A stretch of 47,500 bases of DNA from Actinomycetes bacterium (GTDB lineage: Bacteria; Actinomycetota; Coriobacteriia; Anaerosomatales; Anaerosomataceae): NCBI GenBank assembly GCA_022839745.1, contig JALHJB010000009.1, positions 1 to 47,500 of the forward strand, given 5' to 3'. How positions within the stretch are numbered: the stretch's first letter is position 1; the number at the start of each line of letters is the position of its first letter. The position numbers and the translations under genes are program-made. Below the pieces are notes generated by a model. The model saw only the letters and a program-made list of their open reading frames with translations, ran no database searches and had not been told where the DNA came from. Below, piece by piece: positions 26,121-36,571 of the stretch.

Positions 26121-27158
26121 GTGCTATCCGCAGCGATCATCGGGGGCGCCGGGTATGCCGGAGCCGAGTTGACGCGGCTCCTGTTGGGTCATCCGGAGTT
26201 CGAGCTTGTGGCGGTGACCTCAGCGCGTGATGAGGGCCGGCCGGTGCGCGACCTCTACCCTGCGCTGCAAGCGTGCGGCCTCGTCTACTCGGCGCACGAT
26301 GCCGAAGAGGTCGCGCAGGACGCCGAGGTCGTGTTCCTGGCGGTACCGCATACAGCGGCGATGGCCATGGTGCCCACACTGCTGGACGCCGGACGTGTCG
26401 TGATCGACGCGTCGGCCGACTTTCGCCTCCGTGATGCTGGCGTGTACTCGAGCTGGTACCAGGCCGAGCACACCGCGCCCGCTTTGCTGGCGGAGGCGGT
26501 GTACGGCCTTCCGGAGCTGTGGCGTTCGGCGATTCCAGGCGCGCGGCTGGTGGCCTGCCCGGGCTGTTATCCTACCGCCACGCTTCTGGCGGCCGCTCCG
26601 GCGGTTCGTGCCGGACTGGTGCGCTCCGGCAGGGTGATAGTCGATGCGATATCGGGCGTCTCGGGTGCGGGCCGCAGCCTCTCCGAGGCCACCCACTACG
26701 TCAGCGCGACGGAGTCCGTGGCCGCATACAAGGTGGGCTCGCACCGGCACACACCCGAGATCGAGCAGGGACTCGGCGACCTCGGCCTGACCGATGCAAG
26801 CGTGGTGTTCACGCCGCACCTGGCCCCTCTCGACCGCGGGCTGCTCTCCACGGTCTACCTCGAGGTCGAACAGGGCATGTCGCTGGATGACGTCCACGCG
26901 ATATACCGTGCGGCGTATGCGAGCGAACCGTTCGTGACGGTGTGCGTGGCGGGAGGCCAGCCCGCCACCGGACATGTGCGCGGTTCGAACCGGGCACACA
27001 TCGGACTCGCGATCGATCAGCGCTCTGGCATGCTCGTCGTGACCTGCGCGATCGACAACCTGGTCAAGGGCACCGCCGGCCAGGCGGTCCAGTGCGCCAA
27101 CCTCGCGCTCGGTCTTGATGAAACAGCGGGCCTGACCGCGCCCGTTCCGGTCGTATAG
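26121..27158 (+). CDS. argC: N-acetyl-gamma-glutamyl-phosphate reductase
   Basis: The 345-residue enzyme reduces N-acetylglutamyl phosphate to the semialdehyde with NADPH, the third step of arginine synthesis. The nucleotide loop GGAGYAG is at 8-14 and the catalytic Cys at 149 in ACPGCYPTATLL. The GTG start has GAGAGGA about eight bases upstream. It is the first gene of the arginine operon. Confidence 0.96.
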   Translation: MLSAAIIGGAGYAGAELTRLLLGHPEFELVAVTSARDEGRPVRDLYPALQACGLVYSAHDAEEVAQDAEVVFLAVPHTAAMAMVPTLLDAGRVVIDASADFRLRDAGVYSSWYQAEHTAPALLAEAVYGLPELWRSAIPGARLVACPGCYPTATLLAAAPAVRAGLVRSGRVIVDAISGVSGAGRSLSEATHYVSATESVAAYKVGSHRHTPEIEQGLGDLGLTDASVVFTPHLAPLDRGLLSTVYLEVEQGMSLDDVHAIYRAAYASEPFVTVCVAGGQPATGHVRGSNRAHIGLAIDQRSGMLVVTCAIDNLVKGTAGQAVQCANLALGLDETAGLTAPVPVV

Positions 27159-27170
27159 GGGAGATGCGTG

Positions 27171-28394
27171 ATGCACGAAGGTACCTTCGAGTTCGGCCAT
27201 GCCGATGGTGGAGTGACCGCTCCGGCCGGCTTCCTTGCGGCCGGAGTGAGCGCCGGGCTGAAGCGCTCGGGCAAGCGTGACGTCTGCGTGCTCGCGGCGG
27301 CCGCTCCGTGTGCGGCGGCAGGGGTCTTCACCACGAGTGCCACGGCGGCGCCTCCGGTGATCGTGTCGCGCGAGCACTTGTCCGGCGGGATGCTCCGCGC
27401 CGTGGTGGTGAACGCTGGCAACGCAAACGCCTGTACCGGGGAGCTGGGGATGGCCCACGCGCGCGCCATGGCTGACGCGGCGGCCGCCGCTCTCGGCTGC
27501 GCGGCCGGTGAGATCGCGGTGTGCTCGACCGGCGTCATCGGCGTGCCGCTTCCGCTTGAGCGGGTGACCTCCGGCATCACCGCCGCAATCGAGGCGCTCG
27601 ATTCGGGCAACGACGATGACGCCGCCGAGGCCATCATGACCACCGACACGTTCTCCAAGCAGCTGGCCGTCACGGTCACCGCCGGGGGGCGCACGTTCAC
27701 TGTCGGCGGCATGGCCAAAGGAAGCGGGATGATCCAGCCCAACATGGCCACCATGCTCGCTTTCATCACCACCGACGCCCCGCTCGCCCCGAACGCGTGT
27801 GACACGATCCTCCGCTCGGCTGTGGGCCGCTCGTTCAACCGCATCACCGTCGACTCCGACACATCCACCAACGACACCTGCGTGCTCATGGCAAGCGGTG
27901 CCGAGGGAGGAGCGGTCCTTGAGTCCGGGAGCGCGGCGTACGAGGCGGTCGCCGCCGCGATCACCGAAGTGGCGACGGCGCTCGCGCAGATGGTGGTGCG
28001 CGATGGCGAAGGCGCCACGAAGTTCGTGACCATCACGGTCCGTGGTGCGGCGAGCGAGCACGATGCCGAGCTCGCGGCCTTCGCGATCGCCAACTCGCCG
28101 CTGATGAAGTGCGCGCTCTTCGGTGAGGACGCCAACTGGGGGCGTGTGGCCATGGCGCTCGGCAAATCGGGCGCGCATATCGATCCGACGGCTTTCGAGA
28201 TCGTGTTCGCAGGTATCGTCATGTGCATGAACGGCACGGCCATAGGCTTCGACGAGGAGGAAGCGGCCCGTGCGTTGTCCGAGCCCGAGGTGGAGATCCT
28301 GGTCGACCTCCACGTCGGCGACGGTGAGGCTACGGTGTGGACGTGCGATCTCAGTTACGACTACGTCCGCATCAACGGGGACTACCGGTCATGA
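27171..28394 (+). CDS. argJ: Glutamate N-acetyltransferase / amino-acid acetyltransferase
   Basis: The 407-residue enzyme recycles the acetyl group from N-acetylornithine to glutamate, and the bifunctional form also makes N-acetylglutamate from acetyl-CoA. It self-cleaves before Thr 194 in KGSGMIQPNMATML (183-196), giving two chains. No argA is seen in this operon, so a bifunctional enzyme is plausible. The ATG at 27171 is eight bases after GGGGAG; the GTG just before it is an alternative. The stop overlaps argB. Confidence 0.95.
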   Translation: MHEGTFEFGHADGGVTAPAGFLAAGVSAGLKRSGKRDVCVLAAAAPCAAAGVFTTSATAAPPVIVSREHLSGGMLRAVVVNAGNANACTGELGMAHARAMADAAAAALGCAAGEIAVCSTGVIGVPLPLERVTSGITAAIEALDSGNDDDAAEAIMTTDTFSKQLAVTVTAGGRTFTVGGMAKGSGMIQPNMATMLAFITTDAPLAPNACDTILRSAVGRSFNRITVDSDTSTNDTCVLMASGAEGGAVLESGSAAYEAVAAAITEVATALAQMVVRDGEGATKFVTITVRGAASEHDAELAAFAIANSPLMKCALFGEDANWGRVAMALGKSGAHIDPTAFEIVFAGIVMCMNGTAIGFDEEEAARALSEPEVEILVDLHVGDGEATVWTCDLSYDYVRINGDYRS

Positions 28395-29323
28395 GCGGGG
28401 GCATGGATATGGATATGCACGACAAGGCGGCGATCCTCATGGAGTCGCTTCCGTGGATCAAGCGGGCATGGGGCCGTACCGTGGTCATCAAGTACGGCGG
28501 CGCGGCGATGACAGACGAGGCGCTGCGCCACAGCGTGGCCGCCGACATCGTGCTCATGAAGCTGGTCGGCATCAACCCCGTGATCGTTCACGGTGGCGGG
28601 CCTGAGATCACCTCCTATATGAATCGCCTCGAGATGCCGGTGGAGTTCATCGATGGCCTGAGGGTCACCACCCCTGAGGCGATGGAGCTCGTGCGGATGG
28701 TCCTGGTGGGCAAGGTGAACGGCGATCTCGTATCGGCCATCAACGCGCACGGCCGGCTGGCCGTGGGCATAGCCGGCGACGACGGCAACCTCATCCGAGC
28801 CACGATGAAAGACGAGCGCCTCGGGCGGGTCGGCGAGGTGACCGCGATCGACACCACCGTGGTGAGCAAGCTCATCGAGGACGGGTTCATCCCGGTGATC
28901 GCGTCGGTTGCCGGCGGCGACGATGGGGGGAGCTTCAACATCAACGCCGACGTCGTGGCCGGCATGCTCGCCTCGGCCCTGGGCGCCGAGAAGGTCATCT
29001 TCCTGACCGACGTGGATGGGCTGTACGCCGATTTCGCCGACAAAGACTCGCTCATCAGCGCGCTCGACTTGACGGAGGCCGAGTCGATGCTCGCAGGCGG
29101 CACGCTCGCCTCCGGCATGATTCCCAAGGTCGGTGCGTGCGTGCACGCGCTTCGCAGAGGCGTGGAGCGCGCCCACATCCTGAACGGCACCATCCCGCAC
29201 GCGCTGCTGCTCGAGGTCTACACGAACGAGGGCGTGGGCACGATGATCACGGGCGAGACCGCGAGTCTCGGTCTGGCTGATGATGCCACCTACGCCGCGT
29301 ACGAGGGCGAGGTGACGCTCTAA
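28391..29323 (+). CDS. argB: Acetylglutamate kinase
   Basis: The 310-residue kinase phosphorylates N-acetylglutamate, usually the arginine-inhibited step. VVIKYGGAAM and VHGGGPEI form the phosphate-binding and substrate loops, and FLTDVDGLY and ASGMIPKVGAC are conserved in the C-lobe. The longer N-terminus, with an extra helix before the kinase fold, fits the hexameric arginine-sensitive type. The ATG overlaps the argJ stop (ATGA). An in-frame ATG at 28403 is an alternative. Confidence 0.95.
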   Translation: MSGGMDMDMHDKAAILMESLPWIKRAWGRTVVIKYGGAAMTDEALRHSVAADIVLMKLVGINPVIVHGGGPEITSYMNRLEMPVEFIDGLRVTTPEAMELVRMVLVGKVNGDLVSAINAHGRLAVGIAGDDGNLIRATMKDERLGRVGEVTAIDTTVVSKLIEDGFIPVIASVAGGDDGGSFNINADVVAGMLASALGAEKVIFLTDVDGLYADFADKDSLISALDLTEAESMLAGGTLASGMIPKVGACVHALRRGVERAHILNGTIPHALLLEVYTNEGVGTMITGETASLGLADDATYAAYEGEVTL

Positions 29324-30526
29324 GTGGGCGCACGATACGATGAGATCGCGGCGCTCGATGCCGCCTACCACCTGCCCACGTATGCGCGGCAGCCGGTGCT
29401 GTTCGTGCGTGGCGAGGGCATGCGGCTGTACGACGACGAGGGAAGGGAATATCTCGACTTCGTATCGGGTGTCGGCGCGGTGAACCTCGGCCACGCCCAT
29501 CCCGCGGTCGCCGAAGCGGTCACGCGGCAGATGAGCACGCTCGTGCATGTGTCGAACCTCTTCCACGTGGAGCATCGCGCCGCGCTCGCCGAGCGCCTGT
29601 CCGTGCTCGGCGGCGGTGGTTGGAAGACGTTCCTGTGCAACTCGGGGACGGAGGCCGTGGAGGGCGCTATCAAGCTTGCGCGCAAGTGGGGCAAGGCGCG
29701 CCGCGGCAACGACTGCTTCGGGGTGGTGAGCGCCGAGCGGAGCTTCCACGGCAGGACGATGGCGTCGCTTTCGGCCACGGGACAAGCGTCCAAGCAAGAC
29801 GCGTTCGCGCCGCTGCTGCCCGGGTTCTCCCACGTCCCGCTCAACGACATCGAGGCGCTTGCCGAGGCGGTCACCCCGGAGACGTGCGCCGTTCTGCTCG
29901 AGCCTGTGCAGGGCGAGGGTGGCGTCTACCCGTGCGATCTAGGGTATCTCCAGGCGGTGCGCGGACTGTGCGATGAGCGTGAGGTGCTGCTGATCTTCGA
30001 CGAAGTGCAGTGTGGCTGCTACCGGTCGGGAACACCGTTCGCCTGGCAGGGGTACGGCGTACGGCCCGACGTGGTCACGCTCGCCAAGGCGCTCGCCAAC
30101 GGGCTGCCGATCGGCGCCGTGATGGCCTCGGGCAGCGCGGCCGAGGCGTTCTCGCCAGGCGACCACGGATCGACCTTTGGCGGCGGCCCGGTCGTGTGTG
30201 CGGCGGCGCTGGCAACGCTCCACGCCCTCGAGGATGAGGAGCTCGGGGACAACGCGCTTTCGTCCGGGTCCGTGATCGTCGAAGAGGCCCGCGCGCTCGC
30301 CGATCGCACCGATGCCATCGCGGACGTGCGCGGGCGTGGGCTGATGCTGGCCGTCGAGCTCCGCGAACCGAACGCGAAGGCCGTGGCATCGTCGTGCCTC
30401 GAGCGTGGGCTCGTCCTCAACGCCATCGGTGACACGACGATCCGTCTTCTGCCGCCGCTCGTATGCAGCGAGCGCGAAATAGCTATACTTCTCGATACAT
30501 TGCAATCCGTCCTCGGAGGGATATGA
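29324..30526 (+). CDS. argD: Acetylornithine aminotransferase
   Basis: The 400-residue PLP enzyme converts the semialdehyde to N-acetylornithine. The PLP Lys is at about 255 in TLAKALANGLPIG, and Asp 226 in IFDEVQCG contacts the pyridine nitrogen. GTG directly follows the argB stop. The last ~12 codons include rare ATA and TTG codons and form an AT-rich patch with TATACT (30484-30489), possibly a weak internal promoter. Confidence 0.95.
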   Translation: MGARYDEIAALDAAYHLPTYARQPVLFVRGEGMRLYDDEGREYLDFVSGVGAVNLGHAHPAVAEAVTRQMSTLVHVSNLFHVEHRAALAERLSVLGGGGWKTFLCNSGTEAVEGAIKLARKWGKARRGNDCFGVVSAERSFHGRTMASLSATGQASKQDAFAPLLPGFSHVPLNDIEALAEAVTPETCAVLLEPVQGEGGVYPCDLGYLQAVRGLCDEREVLLIFDEVQCGCYRSGTPFAWQGYGVRPDVVTLAKALANGLPIGAVMASGSAAEAFSPGDHGSTFGGGPVVCAAALATLHALEDEELGDNALSSGSVIVEEARALADRTDAIADVRGRGLMLAVELREPNAKAVASSCLERGLVLNAIGDTTIRLLPPLVCSEREIAILLDTLQSVLGGI

Positions 30527-31440
30527 TGCACACGTTCAAGGGTCGCGATCTCCTCACGCTCGCAGAGCTCACGCCGGAGGAGATCACACACGTGCTCGAC
30601 GTCGCCGAGCAGCCGGCCAGCGCCTGGCCGCGGTTCGACAACACCGCCGCGGGCCTCATCTTCATGAAGCCGTCCTTGCGGACCCGTGTGAGCTTCGAGG
30701 TCGGCTGTGTGCAGCTCGGCGTGCACCCGGTGGTGATGGGACCGTATGACGCCTTTTCGCGTGACGAGACCGTGCACGACACCATCAAGGTGCTCGAGCG
30801 GTACGTGGACATCATCGTGCTCAGGACGTTCGCCCAAAGCCACGTCGAGGAAGTTGCGCAGCACGCGTCGGTTCCGGTGGTCAACGCGCTTACAGACGAC
30901 TACCACCCGTGCCAGGGACTGGCTGATCTCCTGACGATCCGTCAGCACAAGGGAGCCCTCGCGGGCCTCAGGCTCGCGTACGTGGGCGATGGCAACAACA
31001 TGGCGCACACCTACCTGTTGGCAGGCGCGATCGCGGGACTCGATGTGTCGATCGCAACGCCGGCCGGCTACGAGGCGCACGGCGCGGTGGTCGAACAGGC
31101 GCGTGAGCTGGCCGCTCGCTTCGGTACCGGGGTCACCATCAGCGTCGGTTCCGACCCGCGCGCGGCGGTCGCGGGTGCCGATGTGGTCATCACCGATACC
31201 TGGGCCTCGATGGGCCAGGAAGAGGAGCACGAGCGTCGCGTGCGCGACTTCGCAGGCTACACGGTCGATGACGACCTCATGTCGCTGGCCGACGGTGAGG
31301 CCATCTTCATGCACTGCCTGCCCGCTCATCGTGGCGAAGAGGTCGCGCCCTCGGTCATCGACTCGGCGCGCTCCGTGGTGTTCGACGAGGCCGAGAACAG
31401 GCTGCACGCTCAGCGTGCCTGGATGTCGCTCGTCCTCTAG
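30526..31440 (+). CDS. argF: Ornithine carbamoyltransferase
   Basis: The 304-residue enzyme makes citrulline from ornithine and carbamoyl phosphate. The carbamoyl-phosphate motif SLRTR is at 50-54 and the ornithine motif HCLPAHRG begins at about 263. The ATG at 30526 is five bases after GGAGGG; the ATG one codon earlier is too close to it. It overlaps the argD stop by one base. Confidence 0.96.
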   Translation: MHTFKGRDLLTLAELTPEEITHVLDVAEQPASAWPRFDNTAAGLIFMKPSLRTRVSFEVGCVQLGVHPVVMGPYDAFSRDETVHDTIKVLERYVDIIVLRTFAQSHVEEVAQHASVPVVNALTDDYHPCQGLADLLTIRQHKGALAGLRLAYVGDGNNMAHTYLLAGAIAGLDVSIATPAGYEAHGAVVEQARELAARFGTGVTISVGSDPRAAVAGADVVITDTWASMGQEEEHERRVRDFAGYTVDDDLMSLADGEAIFMHCLPAHRGEEVAPSVIDSARSVVFDEAENRLHAQRAWMSLVL

Positions 31441-31461
31441 GGGCGAGGGGAAGGAGTGGGC

Positions 31462-31893
31462 ATGCGCAAGCGCAGTCAGCGACAGGACGCCATCAGGGCG
31501 ATCGTTCGCAGGGAGCGGATCAAGACGCAGCGCGACCTGGTCGACCACCTCAGGGCGGCCGGCTACAGCTGCACCCAGGCCACGGTGTCGCGTGACATGG
31601 CCGATATGGGGCTCCGCAAGCTCCCGGAGGGCGTGTACGTGCTCGCCGAGGACATACACCTGCAGCGGATGGTGGCCGAGCTCGTACAAGAGGTGATCCA
31701 GTCGGAGCAGCTGGTGCTCGTGAAGACGACCGCCGGCGGCGGCCAGAGCGTGGCGGCCGCGCTTGACGCCGCACAGATCGACTCGATCCTCGGCAGCATA
31801 GCCGGTGATGACACGATCCTCATCGTCACGCCGGGGGCCGGCGCGGCCGAGGAAGTCGTCGCCGGACTCGACAAGTTCCGCGGTCGCCGCTGA
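31462..31893 (+). CDS. argR: Arginine repressor
   Basis: The 143-residue regulator has an N-terminal winged helix with the recognition segment CTQATVSRDMADMGLRKL (about 37-54). The C-terminal domain binds arginine and forms the hexamer (GDDTILIVTPGAG). The ATG at 31462 follows AAGGAG by five bases. Its place inside the operon implies self-regulation through the promoter region near 26059-26087. Confidence 0.95.
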   Translation: MRKRSQRQDAIRAIVRRERIKTQRDLVDHLRAAGYSCTQATVSRDMADMGLRKLPEGVYVLAEDIHLQRMVAELVQEVIQSEQLVLVKTTAGGGQSVAAALDAAQIDSILGSIAGDDTILIVTPGAGAAEEVVAGLDKFRGRR

Positions 31894-31924
31894 CCGCACG
31901 TATAGCACAGGAAGGACGAAGCGA

Positions 31925-33151
<1,227 letters not shown>

Positions 33152-33153
33152 AG

Positions 33154-33369
33154 ATGTTCGGTGTCGGTGGCGCGGAGTGGCTGATCATCGGCGGCATCAT
33201 CGTGCTGCTCTTCGTACCGAGCGCGGCTTTCTTCGCGGTGGGGTACTTCGTGGGCAAGCGCAGCGGCGGCCAGGGTGTTGCTTCTCCGTCAGCGGGCGCA
33301 CCATCGGCACCCGCTGACGCCACGGCCGACGACGGCGCGCAGAGCCGGCAGGGGGACAGCGATGCCTGA
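33154..33369 (+). CDS. Small single-pass membrane protein, TatA-like N-terminus, inside the arg operon
   Basis: The 71-residue protein begins MFGVGGAEWLIIGGIIVLLF, which strongly resembles the TatA membrane helix (MFG-G--E-LII---LLLF). The next residues (VPSAAFFAVGYFVGKRSGG) lack the FG hinge and Lys-rich amphipathic helix of real TatA. The tail is Ala/Ser/Asp-rich and acidic. It begins two bases after the argG stop and overlaps argH by eight bases, so it is translated with them. A link to Tat export or arginine metabolism is unproven. Confidence 0.75.
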   Translation: MFGVGGAEWLIIGGIIVLLFVPSAAFFAVGYFVGKRSGGQGVASPSAGAPSAPADATADDGAQSRQGDSDA

Positions 33370-34783
33370 GCCTGGCAAGACGCCCTGGAGCGGTAGATTC
33401 TCCGCTACACCCGGCGAGTTCCAGCAGGTGTTCGGCGCCTCGCTTCCGGTGGACAAGCGGCTGTATGCCGAGGATATCGCGGGGTCGATCGCGCACGCAC
33501 GTATGCTCGCCCGGCAGGGCGTCATCGCCGCAAGCGACGCCGAGGCCATCGAGTCAGGGCTGCTCGGCATCCTTAGGGACATCGAGGCCGACGCGTTCGT
33601 CTTCGACATCGCCGACGAGGACGTGCATATGGCGATCGAGGCCGAACTCACGCGTCGGATCGGTGACGCCGGCAAGCGGCTCCATACCGCCCGCTCGCGC
33701 AACGACCAGGTCGCGACCGATACGCGCCTCCACGCAAGGAGGATGGCGCTCGAGCTCGCAGGCGGCATCAGCGAGCTCCGGGCAGCGCTCATCACGCTGG
33801 CTGATACCCATCCCGCGGTTGTGATGCCGGGCTACACGCATCTGCAGAAGGCACAGCCCGTGCTGTTCGCGCATCACATGCTGGCGTACACATGGATGCT
33901 TGCCCGCGACTTCAGGCGCGTCAAACACGCGTACAAGGCCGCTGACGTTCTGCCGCTCGGCAGTGCGGCGCTGGCGGGAACCACGTTCCCGATCGACCGC
34001 GACAAGGTCGCTCACGAGCTCGGGTTCTCAGCCGTCTCACCCAACTCGCTCGATGCGGTCTCGGATCGCGACTTCCTCGTCGACCTCACGTACGCGTGCA
34101 CGCTGGGCATGGTGCACCTCTCGCGGCTGGCCGAGGAGCTCATCCTGTGGTCGTCGGGCGAGTTCGGGTTCGTCACGCTCGACGACGCGTGGTCGACCGG
34201 CTCGAGCATCATGCCGCAGAAGAAGAACCCCGATTTCGCCGAGCTCGTGCGGGGCAAGACCGGCAGGGCGGTGGGCGATCTCACCGCACTGCTGGTGACG
34301 CTGAAGGGCCTTCCGCTCGCGTACAACAAGGACCTGCAGGAGGACAAGGAGCCGGCGTTCGATGCCGTGGACACATACGCGGCATCGCTTAGAGCGATGG
34401 CGGGCATGCTCTCCACCATGCGAGTGAACGAGGACCGCATGCGCGAAGGCGCGCTCGGCGGCTTCATGGCGGCAACCGACCTTGCCGATCTCCTGGCCAC
34501 GCGCGGAGTGCCGTTCCGTGAGGCGCATGAGATCGTCGGCAGGATCGTACTCGACTGTGAGCGCGCGGGCAGGACCCTCCAGGACCTCACACCCGACGAG
34601 CTCAAGGCCGCATCAGCCGAGTTCGGAGATGACGCGCTTTCGGCGGTCGACATCGACGCGGTGGTCGCGAGGCGCGACACGTTCGGTGGGACGGCGCCTG
34701 ACCGGGTGGACGAGCAGCTCACGCTTGCGCGCGAGGCGCTCGGGCGGGACAGCGCCTGGCTCGAGGAGCGTCTCGGCGACTGA
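33362..34783 (+). CDS. argH: Argininosuccinate lyase
   Basis: The 473-residue enzyme releases arginine and fumarate, the last step of the pathway. The superfamily signature GSSIMPQKKNPD is at 280-291, and TARSRNDQVATD and GYTHLQKAQP mark the active site. The ATG at 33362 lies inside the preceding small gene. It is the last gene of the arginine operon. Confidence 0.96.
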   Translation: MPEPGKTPWSGRFSATPGEFQQVFGASLPVDKRLYAEDIAGSIAHARMLARQGVIAASDAEAIESGLLGILRDIEADAFVFDIADEDVHMAIEAELTRRIGDAGKRLHTARSRNDQVATDTRLHARRMALELAGGISELRAALITLADTHPAVVMPGYTHLQKAQPVLFAHHMLAYTWMLARDFRRVKHAYKAADVLPLGSAALAGTTFPIDRDKVAHELGFSAVSPNSLDAVSDRDFLVDLTYACTLGMVHLSRLAEELILWSSGEFGFVTLDDAWSTGSSIMPQKKNPDFAELVRGKTGRAVGDLTALLVTLKGLPLAYNKDLQEDKEPAFDAVDTYAASLRAMAGMLSTMRVNEDRMREGALGGFMAATDLADLLATRGVPFREAHEIVGRIVLDCERAGRTLQDLTPDELKAASAEFGDDALSAVDIDAVVARRDTFGGTAPDRVDEQLTLAREALGRDSAWLEERLGD

Positions 34784-34834
34784 GGCTCGGGTATCATCGG
34801 TGGCAGCACCGTCCCCGCACACCCGGAGCCGCTC

Positions 34835-36571
34835 ATGCCCGCGTACGACAACGCCGCCGTCGCCAACGCGCTCGACGACTTCGGCGACCTGCTCGAGATC
34901 GCCGGCGAGGACCGTTACCGGTTCCTCAGCTACCACAAGGCCGCGCATGCGCTGCGCGCGTGGGACGAGGACATCACGTCCACGGCGCTTGCGGGGCGGC
35001 TGACCGAGATTCCCGGCATCGGCGCCAAGATCGCCGCCGCCATCGAGGCACTGCTCAGGAGCGGCGAGTTCACGGGGATGGCCGAGCTCACCGCCCGTGT
35101 GCCGGCGTCAGTGGTGGAGCTCATCCGCATCCCGGGCATGGGGCCAAAGAAGGCGAAGACGCTCTTCGATGAGCTCGCGATCGCATCGATCGATGACCTC
35201 GAAGAGGCGATCGCCGAGGGGCGCCTCACGGGGCTCGCCGGATTCGGACCAAAGACCGTGGAGAACATCGCAGCCGGGATCGAGCGGTACCGGGCGTTTT
35301 CCGGGCGCATCCTGCTGGCCGACGCGCTGCCGCTCGCCGAGAAGCTCGCCGGGGAGTTGCGCGCGCTTCCGGGGGTGGTCGACGCCGCCTACGCGGGCAG
35401 CATCCGCCGCATGAAGGAGACCGTCGGCGATGTCGACGTCCTTGTTGCGACCGAGGACGCGTCGGGGGTGATGACCGCCGTGCGTGAGCTGCCAATAGTG
35501 ACCGGCATCATCGGCAGCGGTGACACCAAGACGAGCGTGATGACCACGTCGGGACGTCAGGCCGACGTGCGTGTCGTGGAGCCTGCGTGCTGGGGAGCGG
35601 CGTTGCAGTACTTCACCGGTTCTGCCGAGCACAACGTGCACCTGCGCCGGATCGCCAAGTCGCGTGGACTCAAAGTGAGCGAGTACGGGGTGTTCCGCGC
35701 GGATACGGGTGAGCGGCTGGCGTGTGCCACCGAAGCTGATGTGTATGCCGCACTCGGCATGGCGCTCATGCCACCGGAGGTGCGGGAGGACACGGGCGAG
35801 ATCGCGCTCGCGCTCGAGGGTCGCGTGCCCGATCTGGTGACGCAGCCCGATATCCGGGGCGACCTGCACTCGCACACGGTCGCCACCGACGGGCGATCCA
35901 CGCTCGAGCAGAACCGTGCGAGGGCAGCCGAGCTCGGCTACGAGTACCTCGGGTGCAGCGACCACGCGTATGAGCTCCGCATGGTGGGGGGACTGAGTCA
36001 GTCTGAGATCGAGGCGCAGTGGGAGCGCATCGACGAGCTGAACGCGCTCGACGACGGTGGCCCGGTCCTGCTGAAGTCCATCGAGCTCAACATCGATGAC
36101 GAGGGAGGCGTGGACTATCCCGACGAGTTCCTGGCCCGGTTCGACTACTGCATCGCATCTCTTCACCATGGTTTCAACCAGTCACGGGAGCAGGCGACGC
36201 GCCGCGTGCTGCTAGCTATGGAGAACCCGTACGTGGACATCATCGGGCACCTGACCGGTCGCTTGCTCGGAAAACGCGATCCGTTCGACCTGGACATCGA
36301 GGCGATCATCGAGAAGGCGGCAGAGACCGGCACGGCACTCGAGCTCAACGCGCATCCCGAGCGGCTCGATCTGAACGACGTGCACCTGCGTATGGCCCGC
36401 AAGGCCGGTGTGCGGATCGCCATCGACACGGATGCCCACGAGGCGATGCAGTTCGGGCACATGCGGTGGGGGATCGCCACGGCCCGTCGCGGCTGGATCG
36501 CTTCGTCCCAGGTGCTGAACGCCCAGCCGCTTGACACGCTGCGCTCGTGGCTGAAGCGGGAACGGGCGTGA
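34835..36571 (+). CDS. polX: DNA polymerase X family protein with PHP domain
   Basis: The 578-residue protein has helix-hairpin-helix motifs (EIPGIGAKIA 58-67; RIPGMGPKKAK 98-108). The polymerase active site is GSIRR...VGDVDVLV (188-204, with Asp 199 and 201). The C-terminal PHP domain begins GDLHSHT at 342-348. Bacterial PolX fills short gaps in base excision repair, and the PHP domain gives manganese-dependent 3'-5' exonuclease and AP-endonuclease activity. The ATG follows GGAG by about eight bases. It overlaps mpg as GTGA. Confidence 0.95.
   Translation: MPAYDNAAVANALDDFGDLLEIAGEDRYRFLSYHKAAHALRAWDEDITSTALAGRLTEIPGIGAKIAAAIEALLRSGEFTGMAELTARVPASVVELIRIPGMGPKKAKTLFDELAIASIDDLEEAIAEGRLTGLAGFGPKTVENIAAGIERYRAFSGRILLADALPLAEKLAGELRALPGVVDAAYAGSIRRMKETVGDVDVLVATEDASGVMTAVRELPIVTGIIGSGDTKTSVMTTSGRQADVRVVEPACWGAALQYFTGSAEHNVHLRRIAKSRGLKVSEYGVFRADTGERLACATEADVYAALGMALMPPEVREDTGEIALALEGRVPDLVTQPDIRGDLHSHTVATDGRSTLEQNRARAAELGYEYLGCSDHAYELRMVGGLSQSEIEAQWERIDELNALDDGGPVLLKSIELNIDDEGGVDYPDEFLARFDYCIASLHHGFNQSREQATRRVLLAMENPYVDIIGHLTGRLLGKRDPFDLDIEAIIEKAAETGTALELNAHPERLDLNDVHLRMARKAGVRIAIDTDAHEAMQFGHMRWGIATARRGWIASSQVLNAQPLDTLRSWLKRERA

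Noticed and set aside
26220..28313. 697-residue minus-strand frame opposite argC-argJ, and similar long frames opposite fhs, argB-argD and argF
   Set aside because: GC-rich codon bias leaves the opposite strand open. The products are His/Arg/Val-rich with no domains, and the plus-strand genes are certain.
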